The notes under the pieces are model-generated. The model ran no database searches. It was not told where the DNA came from and saw only the letters and a program-made list of their open reading frames with translations. From contig JAILEG010000043.1 in the NCBI GenBank assembly GCA_024688365.1, positions 1 to 64,000 of the forward strand: a stretch of 64,000 nt of DNA, read 5' to 3'. This DNA is from Prevotella sp. Lineage in GTDB: Bacteria > Bacteroidota > Bacteroidia > Bacteroidales > Bacteroidaceae. Each line of letters begins with the position of its first letter. Position 1 is the stretch's first letter. This document shows positions 33,895 through 42,080 of the stretch, piece after piece. A program made the position numbers and the translations under genes.

Positions 33895-34995
33895 ATGAGT
33901 CTGACGTATGCAACAACAATGGCGGCACTTGCCGTCACACTGATTTGTTTTGGGATAATAACTGATAAATACAGGAAAGCCGGCAACAGGTCGCTTACCA
34001 TTAAATGGCGCACCCTTCTTGGCAGCTACATTTTCCTCATAGTCTATCTTTCCAGCTATTTCTTCCGTCATGTGAGCGATGAAACCGAGATTTTCTCCGT
34101 TCCATCCATGCTGATGCTCTATTGTCTATGGGAGAGCTATCTATTCACTTGCACCACATTCAGCAATGGCAAGCTATATCAGAACCGCTACACATGGCTG
34201 TTCTATAATCTCCTGCCCATCAGCCTTACCCTGCCTTACTGCTTCCTCAGCACCAACGGTCAGTCCATCCATCTTCACAGCTACGGGCAGCTCACGGCAG
34301 CACTCGCACAGCCAGACACCATCCAGGTCTGGACCAAGATTGTCATCGCTGGCGGATTAGGCATCATGAAACTGATCATCCTTACTGAGGTGATACACCA
34401 GCAGCGCCGCTACAGACAACAGATAATGGATGAGCGCGGCGAGCTTCGCGGCAGTATCAATCGCACACGGTCATACACGACATGGGGAATATTGCTTGTC
34501 CTGATGAGTGTCGGACAATTCATTCCCTCTCAGACCTACCACCTCCTGCTCAAGCTGGGCATTATCCTATCCACCATCTACACCACACACTTCTATACCC
34601 AGTTCCACAAAAGGCTGATGGCTATCCAAAAGAAAAATAACAACAAGGGCGAGAGTATAAAGGAGAAGGTTAACACATGGCTTTCCCAGACACCTTTCCC
34701 TCTGGGTGAAGCAGATCTCACAATGGAGAAAACAGCCGAATCCATCGGCATAACAGCCTCATCACTTTCCTATTATATCTATGAATTTGCCGGCAGGACC
34801 TTCCGCTCCTGGCAGAGCGAGTGTCGGATGGATCACTGTCGGAAACTGCTGGAAGATAAGAAGCTGAACATATCAGAGATTGCCTATGAATGTGGGTACA
34901 GTGACTTAGCTGCCATGAGCAAGGCTTTCAAACGAAGATTTGGATTAGCGCCCACGCTTTACAGGCGTCGGCTGAATGGGAACACAGAAACATAG
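33895..34995 (+). CDS. membrane-anchored AraC-family regulator
   Basis: A 366-residue protein. About six or seven membrane helices (residues 5-235) precede a cytoplasmic AraC/XylS DNA-binding domain (about 265-360). Its two helix-turn-helix units are visible: MEKTAESIGITASSLSYYIY and ISEIAYECGYSDLAAMSKAF, then FKRRFGLAPTLYRRR. Bacteroidetes have many such regulators. The membrane part presumably senses an envelope signal; the target genes are unknown. The nearest downstream units are the 26-residue gene and glnN. Confidence 0.88.
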   Translation: MSLTYATTMAALAVTLICFGIITDKYRKAGNRSLTIKWRTLLGSYIFLIVYLSSYFFRHVSDETEIFSVPSMLMLYCLWESYLFTCTTFSNGKLYQNRYTWLFYNLLPISLTLPYCFLSTNGQSIHLHSYGQLTAALAQPDTIQVWTKIVIAGGLGIMKLIILTEVIHQQRRYRQQIMDERGELRGSINRTRSYTTWGILLVLMSVGQFIPSQTYHLLLKLGIILSTIYTTHFYTQFHKRLMAIQKKNNNKGESIKEKVNTWLSQTPFPLGEADLTMEKTAESIGITASSLSYYIYEFAGRTFRSWQSECRMDHCRKLLEDKKLNISEIAYECGYSDLAAMSKAFKRRFGLAPTLYRRRLNGNTET

Positions 34996-35127
34996 CCCAA
35001 TAACATACAGCGATGGAATGGGAGAAAAACACATATTAAGTGGTGATTCCACACTACTGACAACATTCTCCTTGCCTACTGACAAATAAAAAAAATCTAT
35101 ATCGGCTATGATTTCCAAGGAAAGCCC

Positions 35128-35135
35128 TACCTTTG
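35128..35135 (+). promoter_or_regulatory. promoter -7 box of the 26-residue gene
   Basis: TACCTTTG; transcription would begin near 35142 and end at the terminator 35299-35338. Confidence 0.65.
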
Positions 35136-35224
35136 CAAAGTCAATTCAAGGCTATTTTTGAGTAGCAATCAAATACGTTTAAATAGTTATTAGTAAGTTA
35201 ATAGTCAAAAAAAGGTAGTTAGAA

Positions 35225-35245
35225 TAGTTTTCGGGATGAAAACTA
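35225..35245 (+). other. hairpin holding the start codon of the 26-residue gene
   Basis: TAGTTTTC-GGGAT-GAAAACTA: a perfect 8-bp stem. The ATG (35236-35238) begins in the loop and continues into the 3' arm, so folding could control translation. Confidence 0.65.
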
Positions 35246-35316
35246 AACCAACAAAAATTGAGTCAAATAATTTTTTGAGTTATTTAGTTAAGTGGCTTAA
35301 GTGCATTTCTGCGTGA
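35236..35316 (+). CDS. 26-residue amphipathic small protein
   Basis: ATG at 35236, TGA at 35314-35316. It reads MKTKPTKIES then NNFLSYLVKWLKCISA: a basic start and an amphipathic helix with aromatic and Lys residues. It lies within a complete unit of about 200 nt: promoter box 35128-35135, leader of about 95 nt, hairpin around the start codon, and a terminator overlapping the last codons. glnN has its own promoter downstream, so this is not simply its leader. A structured RNA with a chance ORF is the main alternative. Confidence 0.55.
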   Translation: MKTKPTKIESNNFLSYLVKWLKCISA

Positions 35317-35340
35317 GCAGGTATGCACTTTTTCTTATTA
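35299..35340 (+). terminator. terminator of the small unit upstream of glnN
   Basis: AAGTGCAT (35299-35306), inner stem CTGC-GTGA-GCAG, ATGCACTT (35323-35330), then TTTCTTATTA. Confidence 0.85.
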
Positions 35341-35391
35341 TGACAAACACACACTTTCCTATGCACACAGCCATCAAAAAGCAATAATCCT

Positions 35392-35422
35392 TTTGCGATT
35401 AGGAGAGAAATGATTACTTTTG
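35392..35422 (+). promoter_or_regulatory. promoter of glnN
   Basis: TTTG (35392-35395), 19-bp spacer, TACTTTTG (35415-35422), 31 bases before the ATG. A full consensus match. Confidence 0.85.
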
Positions 35423-35453
35423 CATCCACAAGTCAAACATAAGGTAAGAAGAT

Positions 35454-37643
35454 ATGGCAAATTTAAGATTTGAGGTTGTTGAGGAAGCGTTCAGAAAACG
35501 GCCGCTCGATGTCATTACTCCGACAGAACGGCCGGCAGAGTTCTACGGAAAATACGTTTTCAACCGCGCCAAAATGTACAAGTATCTTCCAGCTGCTGTC
35601 TATGACAAGCTGGTCGATGTCATGGACAACGGCACCCGCCTGGACCGATCCATTGCTGATGCCGTCGCAAAAGGCATGAAACAATGGGCCGAGGAAAACG
35701 GAGTAACTCATTACACACACTGGTTCCAGCCTCTTACCGAGGGTACGGCTGAGAAGCACGATGCGTTTATTGAGCATGATGGTAAAGGTGGCATGATAGA
35801 GGAATTCTCAGGAAAACTGCTCGTGCAGCAGGAACCAGACGCGAGTTCCTTTCCGAATGGAGGTATCCGTAACACATTTGAGGCACGCGGCTACTCAGCC
35901 TGGGACCCGACAAGTCCCGTATTCATCATTGATGACACACTCTGCATCCCTACCATATTCATATCTTATACAGGCGAGTCACTCGACTACAAGGCACCTC
36001 TGCTGAAATCACTGCGCGCCGTCAACGTGGCGGCAACGAAGGTCTGCCACTATTTCAATCCTGAAGTAAAACAAGTTCACACCAACTTAGGTTGGGAGCA
36101 GGAGTACTTTCTTGTTGACGAGAACCTCTTCTTCGCACGCCCTGACCTCATGCTCACAGGCAGGACACTCATGGGACACGACTCAGCCAAGAACCAACAG
36201 ATGGACGACCACTACTTCGGCACTATCCCTGAGCGTGTGCAGGCCTATATGAAAGACCTTGAGATACAGGCCCTGGAGTTAGGCATCCCCTGCAAGACAC
36301 GTCATAACGAGGTTGCGCCAGGACAATTTGAGCTGGCTCCGATTTTTGAGGAATGCAATCTCGCCGTTGACCATAACATGCTGCTGATGTCACTCATGAA
36401 GAAGGTGGCCCATAAGCACGGATTCCGTGTACTGCTCCACGAGAAGCCCTTCGGCGGTATCAACGGAAGCGGCAAGCACAACAACTGGAGTCTCTGCACT
36501 GACAATGGCATTCTCCTGCACAAGAGCGGCAGAACACCGGAAGACAACCTGCGCTTTGTTGTCTTCATCGTAGAGACACTGATGGCCGTCTACCAACACA
36601 ACGGGCTGCTGAAAGCATCGGTCATGAGCGCCACCAACGATCACCGTCTCGGTGCCAACGAGGCTCCCCCTGCCATCATCTCCTCCTTTCTGGGCAAGCA
36701 GCTCAGTGACCTGCTCGACCACATCGAGAAAGCAGACAAGGACGACCTATTCACGCTCAGCGGCAAACAGGGTATGAAACTTGACATCCCCGAGATTCCC
36801 GAACTGCTCATTGACAATACTGACCGCAACCGCACCTCTCCCTTCGCCTTCACCGGCAACCGTTTTGAGTTCCGTGCCGTAGGTTCTGAGGCCAATTGCG
36901 CATCAGCCATGATAGTGCTGAACACAGCCGTAGCCGAGGCTCTTACCAACTTCTCCGAACGTGTTGATGCTCTTGTCGCCAAGGGCGAGGAGCAGACATC
37001 AGCCATCATTGATGTCATACGTGAGGATATCAAGGCCTGCAAGCCTATCCGATTCGATGGAAACGGCTATTCTGAAGAGTGGAAAGCAGAAGCCGCAGAA
37101 CGCGGACTCGACTGTGAGGCAAACTGTCCGGTATGTTTCGACCGCTACCTTGATGATGAGGCGATAAGGATGTTTGAGGACATGCACGTCATGAAGCACA
37201 ACGAGCTGGCAGCCCGCAATGAGGTGAAATGGGAGACCTATACAAAGAAGATTCAGATTGAGGCTCGGGTCATGGGCGACCTTGCCATGAACCATATCAT
37301 CCCTGTAGCCACCCACTATCAAAGTCAGCTGGCCAAGAACGTACAGAACATGATGAACGTCTTTGGCCCTGTGGAAGGGAAACAGCTCAGCGAACGCAAC
37401 ATCAAGATAATAAAGGAGATTGCCGAACGTACAAATATCATAGAGACGGGGGTGGAGGAGCTTGTCAACGCACGCAAGGTGGCAAACAAGATTGAGTGCC
37501 AGCGTGAGAGAGCCTTGGCCTATCACGATACCATAGCCCCCAAGATGGAGAAGATACGCTATCAGATTGATAAACTGGAACTGGTTGTGAGCGATGAGCT
37601 TTGGACGCTGCCAAAATACCGTGAACTGCTCTTCATCCGATAA
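35454..37643 (+). CDS. glnN: glutamine synthetase type III
   Basis: A 729-residue enzyme making glutamine from glutamate, ammonia and ATP. The length is typical of GSIII (about 700-730) and far above GSI. Family sequence includes FNRAKMYKYLPAAVYDKL, NLGWEQEYFLVDENLFFARP, RHNEVAPGQFELAPIFEECN (about 282-301, metal-binding Glu) and GGINGSGKHNNWSLCT (about 332-347). The C-terminal GSIII extension with SQLAKNVQNMMNVFG is present. GSIII is the common ammonia-assimilation enzyme in Bacteroidales. Single-gene transcription unit closed by a bidirectional terminator. Confidence 0.95.
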   Translation: MANLRFEVVEEAFRKRPLDVITPTERPAEFYGKYVFNRAKMYKYLPAAVYDKLVDVMDNGTRLDRSIADAVAKGMKQWAEENGVTHYTHWFQPLTEGTAEKHDAFIEHDGKGGMIEEFSGKLLVQQEPDASSFPNGGIRNTFEARGYSAWDPTSPVFIIDDTLCIPTIFISYTGESLDYKAPLLKSLRAVNVAATKVCHYFNPEVKQVHTNLGWEQEYFLVDENLFFARPDLMLTGRTLMGHDSAKNQQMDDHYFGTIPERVQAYMKDLEIQALELGIPCKTRHNEVAPGQFELAPIFEECNLAVDHNMLLMSLMKKVAHKHGFRVLLHEKPFGGINGSGKHNNWSLCTDNGILLHKSGRTPEDNLRFVVFIVETLMAVYQHNGLLKASVMSATNDHRLGANEAPPAIISSFLGKQLSDLLDHIEKADKDDLFTLSGKQGMKLDIPEIPELLIDNTDRNRTSPFAFTGNRFEFRAVGSEANCASAMIVLNTAVAEALTNFSERVDALVAKGEEQTSAIIDVIREDIKACKPIRFDGNGYSEEWKAEAAERGLDCEANCPVCFDRYLDDEAIRMFEDMHVMKHNELAARNEVKWETYTKKIQIEARVMGDLAMNHIIPVATHYQSQLAKNVQNMMNVFGPVEGKQLSERNIKIIKEIAERTNIIETGVEELVNARKVANKIECQRERALAYHDTIAPKMEKIRYQIDKLELVVSDELWTLPKYRELLFIR

Positions 37644-37755
37644 AACAGAAATATATTTCCTGTAGTAAGCAAAACTCCTGGACATTGAAAGCCAGGAGAA
37701 GGCTGTCACAGCTGGAATGAATACTGACGCAGACAGCCTCTGCCTGCTGAAAAAG

Positions 37756-37795
37756 GCGGCAGCCCAACACCAATGGTGCTGGGCTGCCGCTTTAT
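37756..37795. terminator. bidirectional terminator between glnN and the acyltransferase pair
   Basis: GCGGCAGCCCA (37756-37766) and TGGGCTGCCGC (37780-37790) with an inner CACCA/TGGTG stem. The plus strand is followed by TTTATT. The minus strand is followed by CTTTTTCAGC. It serves convergent genes. Confidence 0.9.
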
Positions 37796-37829
37796 TGACA
37801 CATAGCCATTTCCAATACGTCAGGAAGGT

Positions 37830-38819
37830 CTACTTTGCCTTATAAATAACATTGTTGGCTCCACTGGTGAATGAAAGAGCCTCAGGATGCTCATTGACAA
37901 AGCTCTCAATGTGCCGGATACGCTTCTCTTCAAAAATCTCATCCACAGCAATCAAGATACCAGTCTCCTCAACATCCCCAAAACCATAGTTGATGGCAGT
38001 GCCAAAAAGCCTCATCGTAGGCGACAGGTTCATGTACGCATTGACCAATGGCGGAATATTATACCCCAGCTCACGCACCTCATGATTCAGTATCCTATAA
38101 TCCTCCTTGAACCCCTTACCTTGGAACAGATTGTCCAATTCAGTCACAGGAGTCTCAATTTTGAGCGGTTTTATCGGAATAATAAGGTTATCCTTATCAT
38201 CAAAATACTTCTTTAGGAAATAGAGTATCATGTCCCTCCCCCGGCGTATGTAAGAAGGATACATCGTCATCTTGCCAAAGAAATACTTGCAATCAGGATT
38301 CAGTACAGTCAATGCCCCCAACCCATCCCAAAGATTATCAAGCGCAAAGATGCTCTTCGAGTTCTTCCGCACGTTCTGATAATCGAGCGAGACGAATGAG
38401 CGACCCAGCTCTACGGTATAAGGAGCATACTCCTTCATGAATTTTTCTGAGAAATGGAACATGTGGCTCGTAGCCAAGACAGGCTGTCCATTCTTGCCGA
38501 TTTCCCAGTCACTGCCAAAGATATAACGGTAGCCGCCAATAATCTCCTCAGCCTCCGGATTCCAGACAATGAGCTGCCGGCAGCAATTCTCCATTGTGTC
38601 GAATTCATCAATATCCATCGACTTCCCTGTTCCCCCTCCCGCAGTACGGAATGCAATCTCACGGAGACGGCCAATCTCCTTCATAACATTTGGGGCATTC
38701 TTGGCTGTCACCACGTAAATCTCATTATGACTCTTGTTGGTCATACGGAGCATCCTATCCGGGGTCAGCTCACTTCTGAGGAGATCCTTACTGATGGGCT
38801 GGATGATTTCTTCTTCCAT
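37830..38819 (-). CDS. glsB: GNAT-type N-acyltransferase, GlsB/OlsB-like
   Basis: A 329-residue protein of the OlsB/'Acetyltransf_5' family: GKSMDIDEFDTMENCCRQLI, IIGGYRYIFG, then ELGRSFVSLDYQ and FFGKMTMYPSYIRRGRDMIL. These enzymes N-acylate an amino acid with a 3-hydroxy fatty acid. In Bacteroides the GlsB/GlsA pair makes glycine lipids, and the same gene pair is present here, 78 bp apart. It is second in the operon, after the O-acyltransferase. The amino-acid specificity (glycine rather than ornithine) is inferred from relatives. Confidence 0.82.
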   Translation of the reverse strand: MEEEIIQPISKDLLRSELTPDRMLRMTNKSHNEIYVVTAKNAPNVMKEIGRLREIAFRTAGGGTGKSMDIDEFDTMENCCRQLIVWNPEAEEIIGGYRYIFGSDWEIGKNGQPVLATSHMFHFSEKFMKEYAPYTVELGRSFVSLDYQNVRKNSKSIFALDNLWDGLGALTVLNPDCKYFFGKMTMYPSYIRRGRDMILYFLKKYFDDKDNLIIPIKPLKIETPVTELDNLFQGKGFKEDYRILNHEVRELGYNIPPLVNAYMNLSPTMRLFGTAINYGFGDVEETGILIAVDEIFEEKRIRHIESFVNEHPEALSFTSGANNVIYKAK

Positions 38820-38897
38820 ATCTCTTGAATCTTATTATCCGTCTCTATGCTCTATGAACATGCGGCACGTTCCCTTAATCAGGCGGCTATCACACAT

Positions 38898-39725
38898 TTA
38901 CAGTTCATAAACTTTATCCTCGACAAATTTAGCCCATTCCATCGGTGTACGACTTTTATCAAAAGCCTGCCAAGGAATAGGTTTTCCTATTGCAACACGA
39001 AACGTTTTTCCAACGTTTTTATACATTTCATCGACAAGGAAGAGCATTGCAATATTCACTTTCTTCACATACGTGTCGCTGAAGTGGGCTATACGGTAGA
39101 ATCGCTCCGAGTTGTGCCCGCCAAAGAAGATGGGCACAACGTCACGCTGGTACTCAACACTCTTGGTGATAAATGTCTTCTTCCAAGGAAGATCGTGTAT
39201 CTTTCCATCTATCTTCCGGCTGTTCAATCCCGCTGGGAACATGAGCATGTGATTATCACTTTGAAAACCAGCCTCCACCATACGCGGGAAGTCACGGCTC
39301 TGCTTGCCCGTCTTGTTAATTCCTATGCTCACCGGTTTCAGTCCTGGGAGATTCAGCAGCAGGTCATTGACAAGATAACGGAACTTTCCGTCATAATGCC
39401 GTCCGATGATAGAACCGAGCGCAACTCCATCCTGCCCACCAAGCGGATGATTGGAGACAAACGTGTAAAGCCTGCCATCATTCTTGTCAGGGAGATTTTC
39501 AAGTCCCTCCACATGCAGGGTCATTTCAAGATAGCGCACGCACTCCGTCAGCCACTCCGTGCCACTGAGGTGACGACTTTCCCAAAGAAATTTATTCACC
39601 TCATCTTCATGGATGATATGCTTCAGCCATTTGACAACAAAACCAGGCACGAATTTGGCCTTTGTTCCCATCTTGTCAGTCAGAATTTTGTCGATATCTA
39701 TGGTCTTCTCTATTTCTCTGCTCAT
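38898..39725 (-). CDS. glsA: lysophospholipid-type O-acyltransferase, GlsA/OlsA-like
   Basis: 275 residues from ATG 39725 (MSREIEKT); a longer frame reaches 39779 but starts beyond the promoter box at 39751-39758. PlsC-type motifs: VSNHPLGGQDG (H-x4-D, catalytic His and Asp), then FRYLVNDLLLNLPGL, MLMFPAGLNSRKI (substrate-binding 'FP.G') and VVPIFFGGH. It would add the second, ester-linked fatty acid to the N-acyl amino acid made by its partner, giving a glycine-type lipid in the inner membrane. Confidence 0.82.
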   Translation of the reverse strand: MSREIEKTIDIDKILTDKMGTKAKFVPGFVVKWLKHIIHEDEVNKFLWESRHLSGTEWLTECVRYLEMTLHVEGLENLPDKNDGRLYTFVSNHPLGGQDGVALGSIIGRHYDGKFRYLVNDLLLNLPGLKPVSIGINKTGKQSRDFPRMVEAGFQSDNHMLMFPAGLNSRKIDGKIHDLPWKKTFITKSVEYQRDVVPIFFGGHNSERFYRIAHFSDTYVKKVNIAMLFLVDEMYKNVGKTFRVAIGKPIPWQAFDKSRTPMEWAKFVEDKVYEL

Positions 39726-39750
39726 GTGTTCAACATTCCCTAACAACATG

Positions 39751-39758
39751 CAAAAATA
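39751..39758 (-). promoter_or_regulatory. promoter -7 box of the glsA-glsB operon
   Basis: Minus-strand TATTTTTG, about 25 bases before the chosen glsA start. Confidence 0.55.
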
Positions 39759-39904
39759 ACGAAAGGATTTGAAATACACCCATTTTTTATGAAAAAATGT
39801 TCAAAAAAAGGCAAATTTACTTCAACAACGCTCACGAGAACACACGATGACGCAACAGAAGGAAACCGTTAATTTTCACAAAAAAGAGTTCTTTTGGGAA
39901 ATAT

Positions 39905-39931
39905 TGTGGGGCTATGTGGGGCTATGTGGGG
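39905..39931 (+). promoter_or_regulatory. MraZ operator: three 10-bp direct repeats
   Basis: TGTGGGGCTA (39905-39914), TGTGGGGCTA (39915-39924), TGTGGGG (39925-39931). Three TGGG-type boxes spaced 10 bp match the known MraZ recognition site upstream of mraZ. They occupy the -33 region of the promoter below, consistent with autorepression. Confidence 0.88.
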
Positions 39932-39940
39932 AAAAATGTG

Positions 39941-39948
39941 TAACTTTG
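39941..39948 (+). promoter_or_regulatory. promoter -7 box of the dcw cluster
   Basis: TAACTTTG, 30 bases before the mraZ ATG. The usual TTTG at -33 is replaced by the TGTGGGG repeats. Confidence 0.75.
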
Positions 39949-39977
39949 ATGCCAAAATCAGTCTTATATAAGTACAC

Positions 39978-40490
39978 ATGAGGTTTTTAGGGAACATAGA
40001 GGCCAAGACAGACGCAAAGGGAAGAGCCTTTCTGCCGGCTGTCTTCCGCAAGGTGCTGAGCGCATCAGGCGAAGACTCGCTGATACTGCGGAAAGACATC
40101 TTCGAGCCATGCCTTGTACTCTATCCCCAATCAGTCTGGAACGAGAGAATGGATACTCTGCGCCGCCGACTGAGCCGATGGAGCCGCCGTGACCAGATGA
40201 TATACCGCCAGTTCGTCACTGACGTTGAGACTATTACCCTGGACGGCAACGGCCGTTTCCTCATTCCCAAACGCTACCTGAAGATGGCAAACATAGACCA
40301 GCAAATCAGGTTCACAGGAATGGACGACTGCATTGAGATATGGGCAACAGGAGAGGAAGGCCAGTCCTTCATGACAGCTGAGGAATTCAGCAAGGCAATG
40401 GAAGAGACTATGGGTATGGACAGCTTCCTGCTCCCTGCCAGCCAGCAGGCTGATGACAAAACGACTACCGCTAAAGATTCCGCACAATGA
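39978..40490 (+). CDS. mraZ: MraZ transcriptional regulator
   Basis: A 170-residue protein with two SpoVT/AbrB-like halves. The first begins FLGNIEAKTDAKGRAFLPAV (D-x-K-G-R DNA-contact loop). The second is ETITLDGNGRFLIPKRYLK (D-x-x-G-R). MraZ forms a ring and binds TGGG repeats upstream of its own gene; such repeats are at 39905-39931. The 25-residue Gln/Thr-rich tail is not conserved. The stop overlaps the rsmH start (ATGA). Confidence 0.94.
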   Translation: MRFLGNIEAKTDAKGRAFLPAVFRKVLSASGEDSLILRKDIFEPCLVLYPQSVWNERMDTLRRRLSRWSRRDQMIYRQFVTDVETITLDGNGRFLIPKRYLKMANIDQQIRFTGMDDCIEIWATGEEGQSFMTAEEFSKAMEETMGMDSFLLPASQQADDKTTTAKDSAQ

Positions 40491-41431
40491 TAAAGACCGC
40501 AGAGACTTATCATGTTCCCGTCCTCCTCAACGAAAGTATTGGAGGGCTAAAACTACATGCCAACGGCATCTACGTAGATGTCACCTTCGGCGGTGGTGGG
40601 CACAGCCAGGAGATACTCTCACGCCTGGAGAAAGGCAGCCATCTATACAGCTTTGACCAAGACGCTGATGCAGAGCAGAACATCAGTCACATGGGGCTGA
40701 GCCAAGACCAGATGGATCGCTTCACCTTCGTCCGGTCCAACTTCCGCTATCTGAAAAACTGGATGCGCTATTATGGCATCGAGCATATTGACGGACTGCT
40801 TGCTGACCTTGGTGTGAGCAGTCATCATTTTGACGATGAGACACGGGGGTTTTCCTTCCGCTTTGATGCCCCCCTCGACATGCGGATGAACAAACGGGCA
40901 GGAAAGACAGCGGCTGATGTCCTGAATGAGTATGGCGAGGAACGTCTGGCGGATATCTTCTACCTCTACGGAGAGCTGAAGCAGTCACGCCGCATAGCCG
41001 CTGCCATCGTCAAGGCAAGGACACAACAGCCCTACCATACGACCAAGGACTTCCTTGCCACCGTTGAGCCGCTTTTCATGCGGGCACGGGAGAAAAAAGA
41101 CATGGCTAAGCTTTTCCAAGCTCTTCGCATAGAAGTAAACCACGAGATGGAAGCACTGAAGGAGATGCTCCTGGCAGCAACAGAATTACTCTGCCCTGGC
41201 GGACGGCTGTCCGTCATCACCTATCACTCCTTAGAGGACCGCATGGTAAAGAACGTCATGAAATCCGGCAACGTGGAGGGTAAAGTGAGACAGGACTTCT
41301 TCGGGAGAATAGAGACACCGTTCCGCCTTGTGAACAACAAGGTCATCACGGCAGCTGACGAGGAGCTGGGACGTAATCCACGCAGCCGCAGCGCAAAACT
41401 AAGAATAGCAGAAAAGAAGACAAATGACTGA
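40487..41431 (+). CDS. rsmH: 16S rRNA m4C1402 methyltransferase RsmH
   Basis: A 314-residue SAM-dependent enzyme methylating N4 of C1402 of 16S rRNA. Motifs: YHVPVLLNESIGGL near the N-terminus, VDVTFGGGGHSQEIL (SAM loop), GLLADLGVSSHHFDDETRGF and the C-terminal LSVITYHSLEDRMVKNVM. Overlaps mraZ by 4 bp and ftsL by 8 bp, so all three are coupled. Confidence 0.95.
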   Translation: MIKTAETYHVPVLLNESIGGLKLHANGIYVDVTFGGGGHSQEILSRLEKGSHLYSFDQDADAEQNISHMGLSQDQMDRFTFVRSNFRYLKNWMRYYGIEHIDGLLADLGVSSHHFDDETRGFSFRFDAPLDMRMNKRAGKTAADVLNEYGEERLADIFYLYGELKQSRRIAAAIVKARTQQPYHTTKDFLATVEPLFMRAREKKDMAKLFQALRIEVNHEMEALKEMLLAATELLCPGGRLSVITYHSLEDRMVKNVMKSGNVEGKVRQDFFGRIETPFRLVNNKVITAADEELGRNPRSRSAKLRIAEKKTND

Positions 41432-42074
41432 CGAGAACGACAAGATGATTCCGGAGGTGACAGCTGAACCCATCATTGAGGGGCAACAGACCGTCACGGG
41501 AGAAGCCGTGCCCGTCATCACTTCCACAGCCGGACAGGAGGAAACCCAAAAGATGCCTGGCGACACGACAAAGCCACAAGACACTCATCCCGGAACGGAC
41601 CATCACACTGATGAGCCGAAGCAGCTGAGCAAGGCCGAGAAGGAGAGGCTTCTCAAAGAAGAGGAAAGACGGAAGGAGGAGGAAGAGGAAACCAAAGTGC
41701 TGAAAGCAGCTATCGCAGAGCAGGCACGTGAGGACGAGCAGCCCCAGTCATCCAGCTTCACTCTTAGAAAAATCTTAGGGGGCGACATACTCTCTGCCCA
41801 GCTGCTACGCAATAACATTTGGCTGATTATCGTCATCGTGGGATTTATCATTGTCTACATCTCCAACCGTTACAGCGTACAGAAGGACCTCCTGGAGATT
41901 GACAAGCTCAATACCGAACTGGAGGATGCCAAATACCGAGCCCTCTCCAGCAGCAGTCAGCTAACAGAGAAGTCACGCGAGAGCCACATCCTGGAACAGC
42001 TGAAAAACCGTAAGGACAGCGTGCTGAAAATGTCAGACCGACCACCTTATATTATAAACGTACCCGAGAAGTAA
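41424..42074 (+). CDS. ftsL: FtsL-like divisome protein with long acidic N-terminus
   Basis: A 216-residue protein in the ftsL position between rsmH and ftsI. An acidic, low-complexity N-terminus of about 125 residues (with ERLLKEEERRKEEEEETK) precedes one membrane helix NNIWLIIVIVGFIIVYISN (about 131-149). A short periplasmic coiled coil follows (LLEIDKLNTELEDAKYRALS). The topology fits FtsL, which bridges FtsQ/FtsB and the FtsW-FtsI synthase. The cytoplasmic extension is far longer than in E. coli FtsL (about 35 residues), as seen in other Bacteroidetes. Confidence 0.82.
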   Translation: MTDENDKMIPEVTAEPIIEGQQTVTGEAVPVITSTAGQEETQKMPGDTTKPQDTHPGTDHHTDEPKQLSKAEKERLLKEEERRKEEEEETKVLKAAIAEQAREDEQPQSSSFTLRKILGGDILSAQLLRNNIWLIIVIVGFIIVYISNRYSVQKDLLEIDKLNTELEDAKYRALSSSSQLTEKSRESHILEQLKNRKDSVLKMSDRPPYIINVPEK

Positions 42075-42080
42075 GAGATT

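Noticed and set aside
35142..35340. 6S RNA or riboswitch upstream of glnN
   Set aside because: I could not find the long pairing expected of 6S RNA, and glnN has its own promoter after the terminator. Kept instead as a small gene/RNA candidate.
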